Source: Trichomonas vaginalis G3
Lineage: Eukaryota > Parabasalia > Trichomonadida > Trichomonadidae
Length of the DNA: 64,000 nt
Assembly: GCF_026262505.1 (NCBI RefSeq)
Contig: NC_067205.1
Coordinates: 10,168,001 to 10,232,000, forward strand
Reading direction: 5' to 3'
The notes below the pieces were generated by a model that ran no database searches, was not told the DNA's origin, and saw only the letters and a program-made list of their open reading frames with translations. Shown here in pieces: positions 51,949 through 61,113 of the stretch; within the stretch, counting starts at the first letter, position 1, and each line of letters starts with the position of its first letter. Both the position numbers and the translations under genes were made by a program.

Positions 51949-52530
51949 ATGTCATTTCCGAAAAATAGAAGCGTAAGTGTTTCAAAAGGTTTAATGGCGG
52001 TGGCAGATGTGAAGTTAAATTCACCAACTCAAACAAACAGTCAAAGTGTTGTTGTCAATGTCAAAGACAGAGATGTTGAAGTGGGGAAACCATACGAAGA
52101 CGAAGATGGTATAACAATAGTTCCTGTAAAAGAACAACCAACATACCCTGAAGTTAGCAGAGACTTAAGTTCTGTTGCAGATATTCGAAACGACTACCAA
52201 CAACCTAAAGACAAACTTAAAACTCAGGAGAAGATTTGTCAGGCTTTGGGTATAATGTTAAACTTGGTCGAACACAACCCTGTAAAAGTGAACTCATATG
52301 TCATTGCACCTCATGAAGTTTTGAAAGAACTATTGAAACTTTTGACAGAGGCAGACGATATAAACATCAAAGAAATAGAACCCGACATTGCTTGCTGTGG
52401 TGTTTCATATAATGTCATTGACAAGATATACGTTATGAAAGGAGGTGAAACGTTGAACTTAAAATATAGTTTCCCAGACGTCATAAAAATATTTGACGAC
52501 CACAACATTTCATTAAAATTTACTTGCTAA
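51949..52530 (+). CDS. Polinton small gene, 193 residues
   Basis: Part of the Polinton. Starts MSFPKNRSVSVSKGLMAVAD. The first 80 residues look disordered; the rest is helical (KICQALGIMLNLVEHNP; APHEVLKELLKLLTEADDIN). No family recognised. The start is preceded by TAAGTAAA, which also precedes the next gene. Confidence 0.5.
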   Translation: MSFPKNRSVSVSKGLMAVADVKLNSPTQTNSQSVVVNVKDRDVEVGKPYEDEDGITIVPVKEQPTYPEVSRDLSSVADIRNDYQQPKDKLKTQEKICQALGIMLNLVEHNPVKVNSYVIAPHEVLKELLKLLTEADDINIKEIEPDIACCGVSYNVIDKIYVMKGGETLNLKYSFPDVIKIFDDHNISLKFTC

Positions 52531-52536
52531 GTAAAA

Positions 52537-52791
52537 ATGTCAAAACTTCTTGAAAGATGTTTGAAGAAAAACAATATAGACTTTATTTCATGTAAAGGAC
52601 TTTACACACTTTTGAACGATATGAAAGACCCTGTTTTGTTTGTTCGTGTAGACAAAGGAAAGTTCTATGTCTTTACAAAATATTTGAACTTCTTAGACAG
52701 AGAACTTCAAGAAACGCCATGTGAAAGTTTAGATGAAGTTCTTCTCCTTTCAGAAAAACTTTTAAATATATGTAAATGGCAGAAGACATAG
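52537..52791 (+). CDS. Polinton small gene, 84 residues
   Basis: Part of the Polinton, six bases after the previous gene and with the same TAAGTAAA leader. Helical, charged (MSKLLERCLKKNNIDF). Function unknown. Confidence 0.4.
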   Translation: MSKLLERCLKKNNIDFISCKGLYTLLNDMKDPVLFVRVDKGKFYVFTKYLNFLDRELQETPCESLDEVLLLSEKLLNICKWQKT

Positions 52792-53609
52792 TGGTTTATA
52801 CTATTACGACTAAAACCCTGAGTCATATAATTCTATAACAACAAACTTACAAAGTCCTCAAGGACGATATTGTAAACTGACCTTAAACACGATGACGACT
52901 AAAGCCTGTTTTGCTCTTTTGACACCAGAAGACTTTGTTGTTGTGAATGGTAAAAAATACTTCTTTGAAGATACTTACTCAGATATACCACCAACAGGTT
53001 TTGTTGACTTATTTAATACTTTAAGGACGGATGTAACATGTGCTGGCAACTAGAGCAGGTTTCATTATGTTTGGATGTCCGACTGAGTTTAGTATAAACG
53101 ATATGAGCTATAATACAAAACTTATATCTGGTTTTTACTACCAACAGTTTCCTATAACAGGAAAAGGTGTCATACAAGGAATGTCTGTTCCATTGACTTT
53201 AAGTACACCTATTTTATATATTGTTTCAAACTTAGGTTCAAAGTGCTATTCGAATGTCGACAGAAACTACTATGACCAAAAGATACTCATGCGTATAAAC
53301 AACACTTTCTCTGCTGGTTTGCCTATTGTTCATTCGAATGCAGAGTTTTCAGCTTTAGTAAACTCAAACACTTTAGCAAACATAAACTTAACCTTAGTTG
53401 ACGCAAACTTTGTTCCTGTAAAACTTTTATGTCCTATGTATTTGTCAATGACGGCAGAAAGTTTCGAATTGGAAGATGCAACTGGTGAAAGTATTGTACT
53501 ACAAGAACAACTTCAACAACAAATAGCTCAAGAACAACAAATGCAACAAATGGAACAAATGCAACAACAAATCTCAAGAATAAAAAAATATTTTTTTTTA
53601 TTTTTATAA
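52786..53609 (+). pseudogene. Polinton minor-capsid-like remnant
   Basis: Part of the Polinton. The region reads as a beta-rich protein with a Gln/Met-rich tail, in a position where Polintons often have a penton-type single jelly-roll protein. It is broken, with about two breaks. The assignment is tentative. Confidence 0.35.
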
Positions 53610-53613
53610 AAAA

Positions 53614-54844
53614 ATGTACAGAATAGACGTTTCAGATTTTTATGACTTCCAAGCGTTCAGAAATATGTGTCCATTTAGAGACTATAACAAAGCAGTCGAG
53701 AATTTGAAACGTTTAGTCATTTATGTCGACTCTGCCCCAGAATGTTATGTCATGAAAGAATGGGATGTAGTCTTTAACAAACCTAAGCGACAATAGTTTC
53801 AGAACAAGAATGTAAACAGAAACTTAAGAAAATAAAAGTCGTACAAGTTGGTATGAAGATGTTAGATGCTTGGGATATCTTATTGTCAAAGTTAGAAGAT
53901 TTTTCAGTTCGTGGTATAAAGTTCTATACACCATCTCCAAACTTCTATTCTATCTTCACTGGATATAAATACGAACAAGTAGAATGGAAAGAAAATGTTA
54001 TAGAAGCTTGGTTAGACCATGTCAAAGAAATTATATGCAATGGAAACGAAAGAGTCTATGAGTATATCTTATGTTGGTTTGCAAACATCTTACAACATCC
54101 AAGTGCTAAAAATGAAACTGCTCTCATAATTGGAAAACAAGGAACAGGTAAGAACACTTTCTTTACAGATATCTTATGCAAACTGTTAGAGGGCTATTCG
54201 AACCCGAATATGACAAACTTAGAAAACATCTGCGGTAAATTTAACTCTTCAATAGAGAATATGAAACTTATAGTATGTAACGAACTTCAAAGTATAGATA
54301 CAACAAAGTTTTGAACTCAGATGCTTTGAAGAGTCTTATAACAGACAAAGTTGGAGTTGTTGAAAGAAAATATAAAGACCAAAGAGTTTGTGAAAATGTT
54401 GCAAACTTCGTCATGGTTTCAAACAACGCCGTTCCGATGAAGTTAGAAAGTTCTGACAGAAGATATGTAGTTGTCAGAACGTCAGAAGCTCATATGCAAG
54501 ATACAGAATATTTTGACGACTTAGCAGAAACTTTGACATCTGACTTTTACAACCACTTGTTCTCATATTTCATGACATTAGATATTTCTAAGTTCAATCC
54601 AAGACAAATTCCACATACCGAAGAGAGACAAACATTGTTAGAAGCAAACAAGAGTGTATATGAACTGTTCATAGATGAAACTGACTTTGAGTGTTTAGAT
54701 GAAAGGTCATTGTACGATTCGTATAAACAGTATTGTCAAGAGTATGGTTATATGACAGCGTCTAAACGAACATTCTTGGCAAATGTCAAAAGTCTTTTAG
54801 ACGTACAGAATGGTGTATATACAAAGAAAAATTTTTCTGAGTAA
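53614..54844 (+). pseudogene. Polinton D5-type (SF3) helicase remnant
   Basis: Part of the Polinton. The Walker A segment ALIIGKQGTGKNTFF, the following VCNELQS and the MVSNNAVPM sensor-like segment are those of superfamily 3 helicases of the D5 primase-helicase group, which act in viral-type DNA replication. It is broken, with about two to three breaks. Many Polintons lack a helicase; trichomonad ones are among those that can carry it, as far as I know. Confidence 0.7.
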
Positions 54845-54881
54845 ATTTTAAAAAAAATATTTTTTTTATCCGATAGAAAAG

Positions 54882-55301
54882 ATGACGAAATTCATCTCAG
54901 TCAACAAGTACATGTCAGGACTTAAAGAAGAACTAGACCCATTCACATATTTGAATGTTTACTTCTACCATTTTGAAAAGTCTACATTTGACAAAGTTTG
55001 GAACATCGAACCAGTTAAGTTTGCTATTGTGACTAAAAATGGTGCGAAATTTGAAGACTTAGACATAGAAGGTTTGTTAACAGTCAAAGAAAGTTTTGAC
55101 AGAAGGTTTTCAAACCTTAAAGAAGGCAAAGCATACAAACTTGTTATACCTTATGAACCAAAGAAAGCAGACGACTATGAATATTATGAGTCTAAGATAG
55201 TTGAAGTTCAAGGTAAATTGGGTAAAAAGATTTTAGAGTCTAAGCCGGTGTTTGCTCCTAAAGAGGAAGAGAACATTGACATTGACCCAGAAATGTTCTA
55301 A
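54882..55301 (+). CDS. Polinton small gene, 139 residues
   Basis: Part of the Polinton. Begins MTKFISVNKYMSGLKEELDP, with an acidic C terminus. Its place after the helicase suggests a replication accessory role, but no domain is recognised. Confidence 0.45.
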   Translation: MTKFISVNKYMSGLKEELDPFTYLNVYFYHFEKSTFDKVWNIEPVKFAIVTKNGAKFEDLDIEGLLTVKESFDRRFSNLKEGKAYKLVIPYEPKKADDYEYYESKIVEVQGKLGKKILESKPVFAPKEEENIDIDPEMF

Positions 55302-55317
55302 AAATAAAATTTTATTT

Positions 55318-55761
55318 TTACATGTCATATCTCTTCTCTGGCTCTGGTTCTTTCTTCTCTTCTTCTACTTTCTTTTCTTTCTTTTCTCTCTTCTTCTTCT
55401 CTGGTGGAGTTATGTCAAACTTCTCAGAACCATATTTTTGTAAAAGTGCTTTGTCATTTAATAGCTCTTCTATTCTGTTTTCTATTTCATTTTCAAGAAC
55501 AGCGCATGTGTCTTCTTTGCATTCTAAGAAGTTTTGTTGGACTTCATCTCTCCAAGAGGCGTCATCTCTGTCAACAAGTCTGTCATTGACAAATTTTAAG
55601 ACTTCTCTGCTTAAGGTTTTATGGTTCTTGTCATATTCCCAGAAACAGAACTTTAGAACAAATTCACCTTTCTTGTTTACACTATGTAAGATTTTATGGT
55701 CGACAGATGTTTTGCTGTCGAAAAGCTTGTCTCGAATATAGATAGCGAAATCGCTAGACAT
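55318..55761 (-). CDS. Polinton small gene, 147 residues, charged tail
   Basis: Part of the Polinton, minus strand, convergent with the previous gene and divergent from the ATPase. Starts MSSDFAIYIRDKLFDSK; the last 35 residues are Lys/Glu-rich. Function unknown. Confidence 0.45.
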   Translation of the reverse strand: MSSDFAIYIRDKLFDSKTSVDHKILHSVNKKGEFVLKFCFWEYDKNHKTLSREVLKFVNDRLVDRDDASWRDEVQQNFLECKEDTCAVLENEIENRIEELLNDKALLQKYGSEKFDITPPEKKKREKKEKKVEEEKKEPEPEKRYDM

Positions 55762-55797
55762 TTCCTAAAAGATAAAAATTTTAATTTTTCTAAAAAT

Positions 55798-56672
55798 ATG
55801 TTAGAAAAAAAGTTTGCTGACATTGACAAGAAATTTGAGAATGTTTTAAACAAGAACAAGAGGAAGTTGGAAAATGCTCAGATAAAACCCATACATGACA
55901 AGTTCTTATTTGCTCAGAATGGTATAACAGGTCTAATTGCACCACCTGGGTCGGGTAAGACTTTCACTTATCTTAAAATGGCTGCACAACAACAAGAACT
56001 AGATGAGAAGAACCCATTCTATGAGTTAGTAGTCATTTGTAGTACTTCTGGTCAATTTGACCAAACCGTCAATTCGTTCAAAGATATTATAAAAAAGTCT
56101 AAGTTAGTATGTATAAAAGACTCTGAGTTGTTAGATTGGATAAAGAAGTACCAAAGAAGAGTTTTGAAGTACAATGCTATAAATGAGTATGTCAATTCTA
56201 AGTTTAAAGACCCAAATGAGGAAATGCAGAGAATATTAGAGAAGAAACACTTCAGAAACAAACAGAAAGAGATAGAATACATTTCGAAGAAATTGCAATC
56301 TTACGATTGGAAGACTTACCCTCACAGATGTCTTCTTATCTTAGATGACTTTGCTTCTCATCCTTTGTTAAAGAATAGAGAACAAGACATGTGTCGAATT
56401 CTTAAGAAGCTCAGACACTTTAACATTTCAGTTGTCATTTGTGTACAGACAGCAAGAGTTTAAGTAAGGATGTAAAGAGAATACTTACTGATATCATACT
56501 TTTCCCCGGATTGTCCGAAGACGATTTCATGGAACTTATGAAAGAGTCCATGGCAGGTAAGTTTGACAGACATGAACTATGGGAGAAGTACAAAGTCATA
56601 CAAGACCCTCATACTTCTTTCAGAATTCACATCTACGCAAACAAAGTTCAAATTGTAAAAAGTCAAGCGTAA
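55798..56672 (+). pseudogene. Polinton packaging ATPase (A32/FtsK-HerA) remnant
   Basis: Part of the Polinton. The Walker A motif GLIAPPGSGKTFTYLKM and the Walker B motif CLLILDDFASHPL identify an A32-type DNA-packaging ATPase of the HerA-FtsK superfamily. It is broken, with about one break. Genome-packaging genes of this type are diagnostic of virus-like Polintons. Confidence 0.75.
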
Positions 56673-56773
56673 AAATGTAAGTGTTTGAGTCTTAGTCTGT
56701 TGTGGTGCTGGGGCTGTCGGTTCTTCTGGCTTTGGAATGGACTCGGTTGGTGGTACGTCACATTCGTTTGTGT

Positions 56774-57133
56774 CCTGTCGGAAGGAAGGACTTTTCCTGT
56801 CGGAAGGAAGGACTTTTCCTGTCGGAAAGAAAAACTTTTCCTGTCGGAAAGAAAAATTTTTCCTGTCGGAAAGAAAAATTTTTCCTGTCGGAAAGAAAAA
56901 TTTTTCCTGAAGGTCGGCCAAAAAGTTCTCAATTTTCGAAAATTTGAATGGTTTACGGACGGACAACTGGAAAAATTTTTCCTGTCGGAAGGAAAATTTT
57001 TTCCTGTTGGAAGGAAAATTTTTTCCTGTTGGAAGGAAAATTTTTTCCTGTTGGAAGGAAAAACTTTTCCTGTTGGAAGGAAATTTTTTTCCTGTTGGAA
57101 GGAAAAACTTTTCCTGTCGGAAGGAAGGACTCG
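56774..57133. repeat. 22-bp tandem repeat in two blocks
   Basis: CCTGTCGGAAGGAAGGAC-type units start every 22 bp at 56774, 56796, 56818, 56840, 56862, 56884 and 56906, and again from 56981 every 22 bp to 57113 (CCTGTTGGAAGGAAAATTTT type). The two blocks are separated by unique DNA. Because 22 is not a multiple of three and the unit lacks stops, long open stretches appear in several frames of both strands; I do not call a gene here. Confidence 0.9.
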
Positions 57134-57221
57134 GAATGCCAGAAGGATTCGACAAGACAATTTACCATCTAGAGCTACCTGAGCCATCTTTGGTGTCAAG
57201 CTTGAAAAATAAATGGTTCAT

Positions 57222-58115
57222 TTACTCTTCCTCTTTGAAGTTGTCAAAATACTCTGTTATTTTTTCCTTCAGTAGCGGCAAATCTTCTTTGAATGTAAGT
57301 ATTGTACAACCTTTCATATCATAGTGTGTTTGAGGTAACGTATCTTGAACTATCTGTTTAACATCTTCATTTGGTGTCATTGAAATCGGTAAGTTTTCGC
57401 GATAGAACCAATTTCTGTCAGATTTGTAAATCTTAGCTAAGTCGTAAAAGCTTTTGTTGTTTCTTCTGACTAAATGCAACATAACCATATCTCTGTCTTC
57501 TTCATTTTCCATCTCTTCAGTGTAAATCATATACTTATAGTTCTTTTCCTTTCCTTTTGGTACCGAACGTGGTATTCTTTTCTGTATGTTTTTGTCTTTT
57601 GCTTCAAGCTTGTTCTCTAGCTCTTCACGTTCTTGTCTATGAAGTTCGTCAAGAAGTCTGTAAATATACCAAGCGTAACGAGGTGAAGCCCACATTGCAA
57701 CAGCATTTACAAGAAGTCTATGTACATACCAACCTCTCAAACCATTTGGCAATTTTTCACGATTTTCATAGAGTTTTGGCGACTGGGGTTTTTCTCCCAC
57801 TCGCTGTTCTTCACTGTTTTTATAGAGTTTTGGCGACTGGGGTTTTTCTCCCACTCGCTGTTCTTCACGATTTTCAGAAAAAAGTCTGTCTCGCTGTGCT
57901 TCGCTCAAAAGTTCAATAGTGCTTTGGTTCCTAAACCAGTCTTTAGGAAGCTTAGTATCTGGAGCAAAACATGCTGTCAAAATACTTTGCATTTGGTACA
58001 TGTCATCTTTGACCGAACGAATGAGACGTAACTGTTTGTTATACTGAACCCACTCGTATTCTTCACTTATGGCTTCATGAACGATAGCAGTTGTTGTGTT
58101 CTCTGTTGTTGACAT
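57222..58115 (-). CDS. Polinton KilA-N protein with in-frame hairpin repeats
   Basis: Part of the Polinton. 297 residues from the ATG at 58115 (MSTTENTTTAIVHEAISEEY). KilA-N landmarks are KLPKDWFRNQSTIELL and GWYVHRLLVNAVAMWASPRY, a DNA-binding fold of large DNA viruses and phages. Between them lie two 18-residue repeats (EEQRVGEKPQSPKLY), encoded by a 54-bp hairpin repeat at about 57768-57878 that is also found between genes at 58972-59110. The C-terminal half (KYMIYTEEMENEEDRDMV) resembles domains that often follow KilA-N. Likely a transcription or replication regulator. Confidence 0.75.
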   Translation of the reverse strand: MSTTENTTTAIVHEAISEEYEWVQYNKQLRLIRSVKDDMYQMQSILTACFAPDTKLPKDWFRNQSTIELLSEAQRDRLFSENREEQRVGEKPQSPKLYKNSEEQRVGEKPQSPKLYENREKLPNGLRGWYVHRLLVNAVAMWASPRYAWYIYRLLDELHRQEREELENKLEAKDKNIQKRIPRSVPKGKEKNYKYMIYTEEMENEEDRDMVMLHLVRRNNKSFYDLAKIYKSDRNWFYRENLPISMTPNEDVKQIVQDTLPQTHYDMKGCTILTFKEDLPLLKEKITEYFDNFKEEE

Positions 58116-58140
58116 TTCTGTTCTTACATACAAAATAAAA
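58116..58140 (-). promoter_or_regulatory. Shared upstream motif of KilA-N genes
   Basis: On the minus strand TTTTGTATGTAAGAACAGAA ends right at the ATG. Nearly the same sequence precedes the KilA-N gene at 58818 (TTTTGTATGTAAAGACAGGA) and a shorter form precedes the one at 61113 (TTGTAAGAACTGAA). It may be a promoter or leader specific to this gene group. Confidence 0.5.
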
Positions 58141-58203
58141 AAATAAAAAAAAATAAAATTAGCGTTATTTTCTATCTTGTATAAAAGACCAAAAATAAAC
58201 GCT

Positions 58204-58818
58204 TTACATGTATTTTTCAGCAACTTCGTCAAATACTTTTATAGCTTTGTCGATCTCATCTACTTCAAACGTTTCTTTACCTCTCGTGGGAGCACCATAC
58301 AATTTCTCAAACTTTTCAAGTAGTTCTGTTTCAGCAGCTCTCATATCGTTAACAAACGCAACCTTAACTCTATTGACTATACTGTCATATCTTTGAGTTA
58401 TATTAAATGTTCTTCCTATCTTATATCTCTTTGTATTGAAGTCCTTCGGTTTCTGAACGATGTAAAGTAAGCCTTCACTGCAACGTTCCGTATCGAATGA
58501 ACCATATGTTATGAAATTATATCCAACAACTGGGTCAATCCAGAACAAAACTACTGGTATAAGACTTTTGTCTATAAGATATGCTCTTGTTCCATAGAAT
58601 CTTACCGATATCATAAGCTCAGGATTTCTTGTCAAAATTTTCTGAGTAGAAGCATTTCTAACCCAGTCGTGTGCTTTCTTTCCTTCAGATAGTGTTAAAA
58701 TGTCTGACAAAGAATATTTTTTGTATTTCTTTGAGTATCTTACGTTTAAATCACCTATTCTAACCACTTTGGTCTCATTGTCTATCTTTTTAACTGTTTC
58801 AAACTCAGTGCTTGTCAT
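58204..58818 (-). CDS. Polinton KilA-N plus T5orf172 protein
   Basis: Part of the Polinton. 204 residues. The N-terminal half is a KilA-N-type domain (KYSLSDILTLSEGKKAHDWV, RNASTQKIL, LIPVVLFWIDPVVGYNFITY). The C-terminal half is a T5orf172/MUG113-type domain, related to GIY-YIG nucleases: LLYIVQKPKDFNTKRYKIGR is its hallmark, followed by FNITQRYDSIVN and AAETELLEKFEKLYG. This fusion is common in nucleocytoplasmic large DNA viruses and phages. The frame looks whole. Confidence 0.8.
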   Translation of the reverse strand: MTSTEFETVKKIDNETKVVRIGDLNVRYSKKYKKYSLSDILTLSEGKKAHDWVRNASTQKILTRNPELMISVRFYGTRAYLIDKSLIPVVLFWIDPVVGYNFITYGSFDTERCSEGLLYIVQKPKDFNTKRYKIGRTFNITQRYDSIVNRVKVAFVNDMRAAETELLEKFEKLYGAPTRGKETFEVDEIDKAIKVFDEVAEKYM

Positions 58819-58971
58819 TTCCTGTCTTTACATACAAAATAAAAAAAATATTTTAAAAAAAACTAACGCTATTTTTTATCTTGTATAAAAGATATGATTT
58901 CAGGGATTTTTTTGACGAAGTGCAAAAGTTCTCTTCGTCAAAAAAATACAGTTATATCATGAAATTTGGTC

Positions 58972-59370
58972 ATTTTTTCACGATTTTCATGAGTTTTAGG
59001 CGACCCCGGGAAAAGTCGGGGTCGCAATTTTTTACGATTTTCATAGAGTTTTGGCGACCCCGGTTTTTTCCCTACTCGCTGTTCTTCACTGTTTTCATGT
59101 GTTTTAGGCGACTACGGTTTTTTCCGTACTCGCAATTTTTCACGATTTTCATGAGTTTTTTTTACGATTTTCGAATGGAATCTCGTTCCTCGGTTTTCCG
59201 CGGGACGCAATTTTTCACGATTTTCATAGAGTTTTTTTACGATTTTCGTACGGAATCTCGACCCGCGGTTTTCCGCCGGTCGCAAACATATGAGGAAATT
59301 CATGAAATTTGGTCATTTTTTCACGATTTTCGTACGGAATCTCTACCCTCGGTTTTCCGCGGGTAGCAAA
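58972..59370. repeat. Dispersed hairpin repeats with swapped stems
   Basis: Part of the Polinton. Units share constant flanks such as TTTTTCACGATTTTCATGAG or ATTTTCGTACGGAATCTC, and a hairpin whose stem differs between copies. Near 59000 GCGACCCCG pairs with CGGGGTCGC. Near 59109 ACTACGG faces CCGTACT. Near 59250-59282 GACC-c-GCGG pairs with CCGC-c-GGTC. Near 59343-59369 TACCC-t-CGG pairs with CCG-c-GGGTA. Similar units lie in frame inside the KilA-N gene at 57768-57878. Confidence 0.75.
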
Positions 59371-59411
59371 CATATGAGGAAATTCATGAAATTTGGTCAT
59401 TTTTTTCAGCA

Positions 59412-60421
59412 AAAATATATTTTAGATCTAACCAGGTCACTCGGTCACTCGGTCACTCGGTCATTTTAACTTCTCTGAAAAAGTGTGACAACATGACATT
59501 TTGACAACAGTCCAGGAAATAGACTTCTTCGTAAATGTTTTTGTTGAGATTTCTTCGTCAATGAGCGTAAATCAGACAAAAATGAGTTTTGGTTGAAAAA
59601 ACAGGTGGAGCCAAAAGTGGCTCGACCTCAAAACAAGCATTTCGTGAAGAATATACCAACCCGCGGAATTCCGGCGGTTGCTTTTTATACAAAACATTTA
59701 CGAAGAAGTCTCAACAAAACAAGCATTTCGTGAAGAATATACCAACCCGCGGAATTCCGGCGGGTGCTTTTTATACAAAACATATACGAAGAAGTCTCAA
59801 CAAAACAAGCATTTTGTGAAGAATATACCAACCCGCGGAATTCCGGCGGTTGCTTTTTTATACAAAGTTCAACGGGTGAAAGAATACGAAGAAGAAGTCT
59901 TGACAAAACATAGACAAGAAAGTTCATGAGAAATTAGATGAAGAAGTCTCAACAAAACAAGCATTTTGTGAAGAATATACCAACCCGCGGAATTCCGCGG
60001 GTTGCTTTTTATACAAAACATTGACGAAGAAGTCTCAACAAAACAAGCATTTCGTGAAGAATATACCACCTGCCGGAATTCCGGCGGGTGCTTTTTATAC
60101 AAAACATTGACGATGAAGTCTCAACAAAACAAGCATTTTGTGAAGAATATACCAACCGCCGGAATTCCGCGGGTTGCTTTTTATACAAAACATGTACGAT
60201 GAAAGTCTTGACAAAACAAGCATTTCGTGAAGAATATACCACCTGCCGGAATTCCGGCGGGTGCTTTTTATACAAAACATTGACGAAGAAATCTATCTCC
60301 TGTGTTGTTGTCAAAATGTCATGTTGTCACACTTTTTCAGAGAAGTTTAAATTACCTGGTGACCTGGTGACGTAGTGACGTAGTGACACCTAAAAACCAT
60401 CTAACCTAAAATATATTTTTG
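59412..60421. repeat. Cassette bounded by inverted 110-bp modules
   Basis: Part of the Polinton. 59412-59530 is the reverse complement, with changes, of 60300-60421. Each module has AAAATATATTTT at its outer end, then an 8-bp minisatellite (GGTCACTC units on the left; CTGGTGAC and GTAGTGAC units on the right), then ACTTCTCTGAAAAAGTGTGA or its complement. A third module in the right-hand orientation lies at 61357-61472. Two of the three modules end directly at the 3' end of a minus-strand gene (60451 and 61476). Confidence 0.75.
59632..60300 (+). repeat. 86-bp palindrome repeats, seven copies
   Basis: Part of the Polinton. AACAAGCATTT(C/T)GTGAAG starts at 59632, 59718, 59804, 59956, 60042, 60128 and 60215, mostly 86 bp apart; one interval is 152 bp because of an inserted segment. 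An eighth copy is at 61239. Each unit holds a GC-rich palindrome of 24 bp centred on GGAATTCC. The arms vary: CAACCCGCGG in some, CAACCGCCGG or CACCTGCCGG in others. The copies at 59981-60004 and 61264-61287 are perfect palindromes with different arms. Confidence 0.92.
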
Positions 60422-60450
60422 CCGAATTCAATAAAAATAAAATGGTTCAT

Positions 60451-61113
60451 TTACTCACAATATTTTTGTACAAAACGACCCCAAACTTTTAACCTCTCTT
60501 CTGCAGCTTCTAATGAAACTTTAGCGAGTTCATATTCTCTAAATTCTCTCTTTAAATCTTCTTGTTCCCATTGGTCTAGTTCGTATGGAGAATCTCTATA
60601 ACCAGAACATATCTCATGTTCATGTTCTATTTGTTTTTCATGCATTTTTCTAACTTCTTCTTCGAACAAAGGTTTTGCATTCTCTACTGTATCTTCAAGT
60701 TCTTCTTCATCTAATTTCTCATGAACTTTCTTGTCTATGGAGTCCAGAATTTTTCCAACTGCTATACAATATTTTGGAGAAGCCCACATTGCTATATAGT
60801 TTGTAAGTCTTGGGTCTACATACGTTCCTCTAACCTGTTTGATTTCATCAGGAATTCCTGCATGAACTGTGTATAAAAAGCAACCCGCGGAATTCCGCGG
60901 GTTGGTATATTCTTCACAAAATGCCTTAAAATACTCTTCCCAAGACTTATTTTCCAACAACCTTCTAAAGTCTTTCCTAAACTGCTGACACATATTTGTT
61001 GCATTTATATAACCATCCTTGTCTCTACGTAAGACTTCAATACCGTTGTAAGTGCCTTTTGTGAATGTTTCGCCATTAGATTTGTTCGTGAACGTTTTTG
61101 CTTCGACTGTCAT
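60451..61113 (-). CDS. Polinton KilA-N protein with in-frame palindrome
   Basis: Part of the Polinton. 220 residues. The N-terminal KilA-N domain is clear: SNGETFTKGTYNGIEVLRRD, KDGYINATNMCQQF, then GTYVDPRLTNYIAMWASPKY. Inside the domain, residues about 65-80 (FCEEYTNPRNSAGCFLY) are encoded by one copy of the 86-bp array repeat, including a perfect 24-bp palindrome at 60881-60904. The rest is a charged helical region (EELEDTVENAKPLFEEEVRK). It probably binds DNA. The frame stays open across the repeat. Confidence 0.78.
   Translation of the reverse strand: MTVEAKTFTNKSNGETFTKGTYNGIEVLRRDKDGYINATNMCQQFRKDFRRLLENKSWEEYFKAFCEEYTNPRNSAGCFLYTVHAGIPDEIKQVRGTYVDPRLTNYIAMWASPKYCIAVGKILDSIDKKVHEKLDEEELEDTVENAKPLFEEEVRKMHEKQIEHEHEICSGYRDSPYELDQWEQEDLKREFREYELAKVSLEAAEERLKVWGRFVQKYCE

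Noticed and set aside
56577-57324. Several frames of 60-190 codons over the 22-bp repeat
   Set aside because: The repeat lacks stops in most frames on both strands; no non-repeat domain supports any of them.
59589-60375. Overlapping frames in the 86-bp palindrome array
   Set aside because: They repeat with the DNA unit and have no unique sequence. Only the copy inside the KilA-N gene at 60451-61113 lies in a supported protein.
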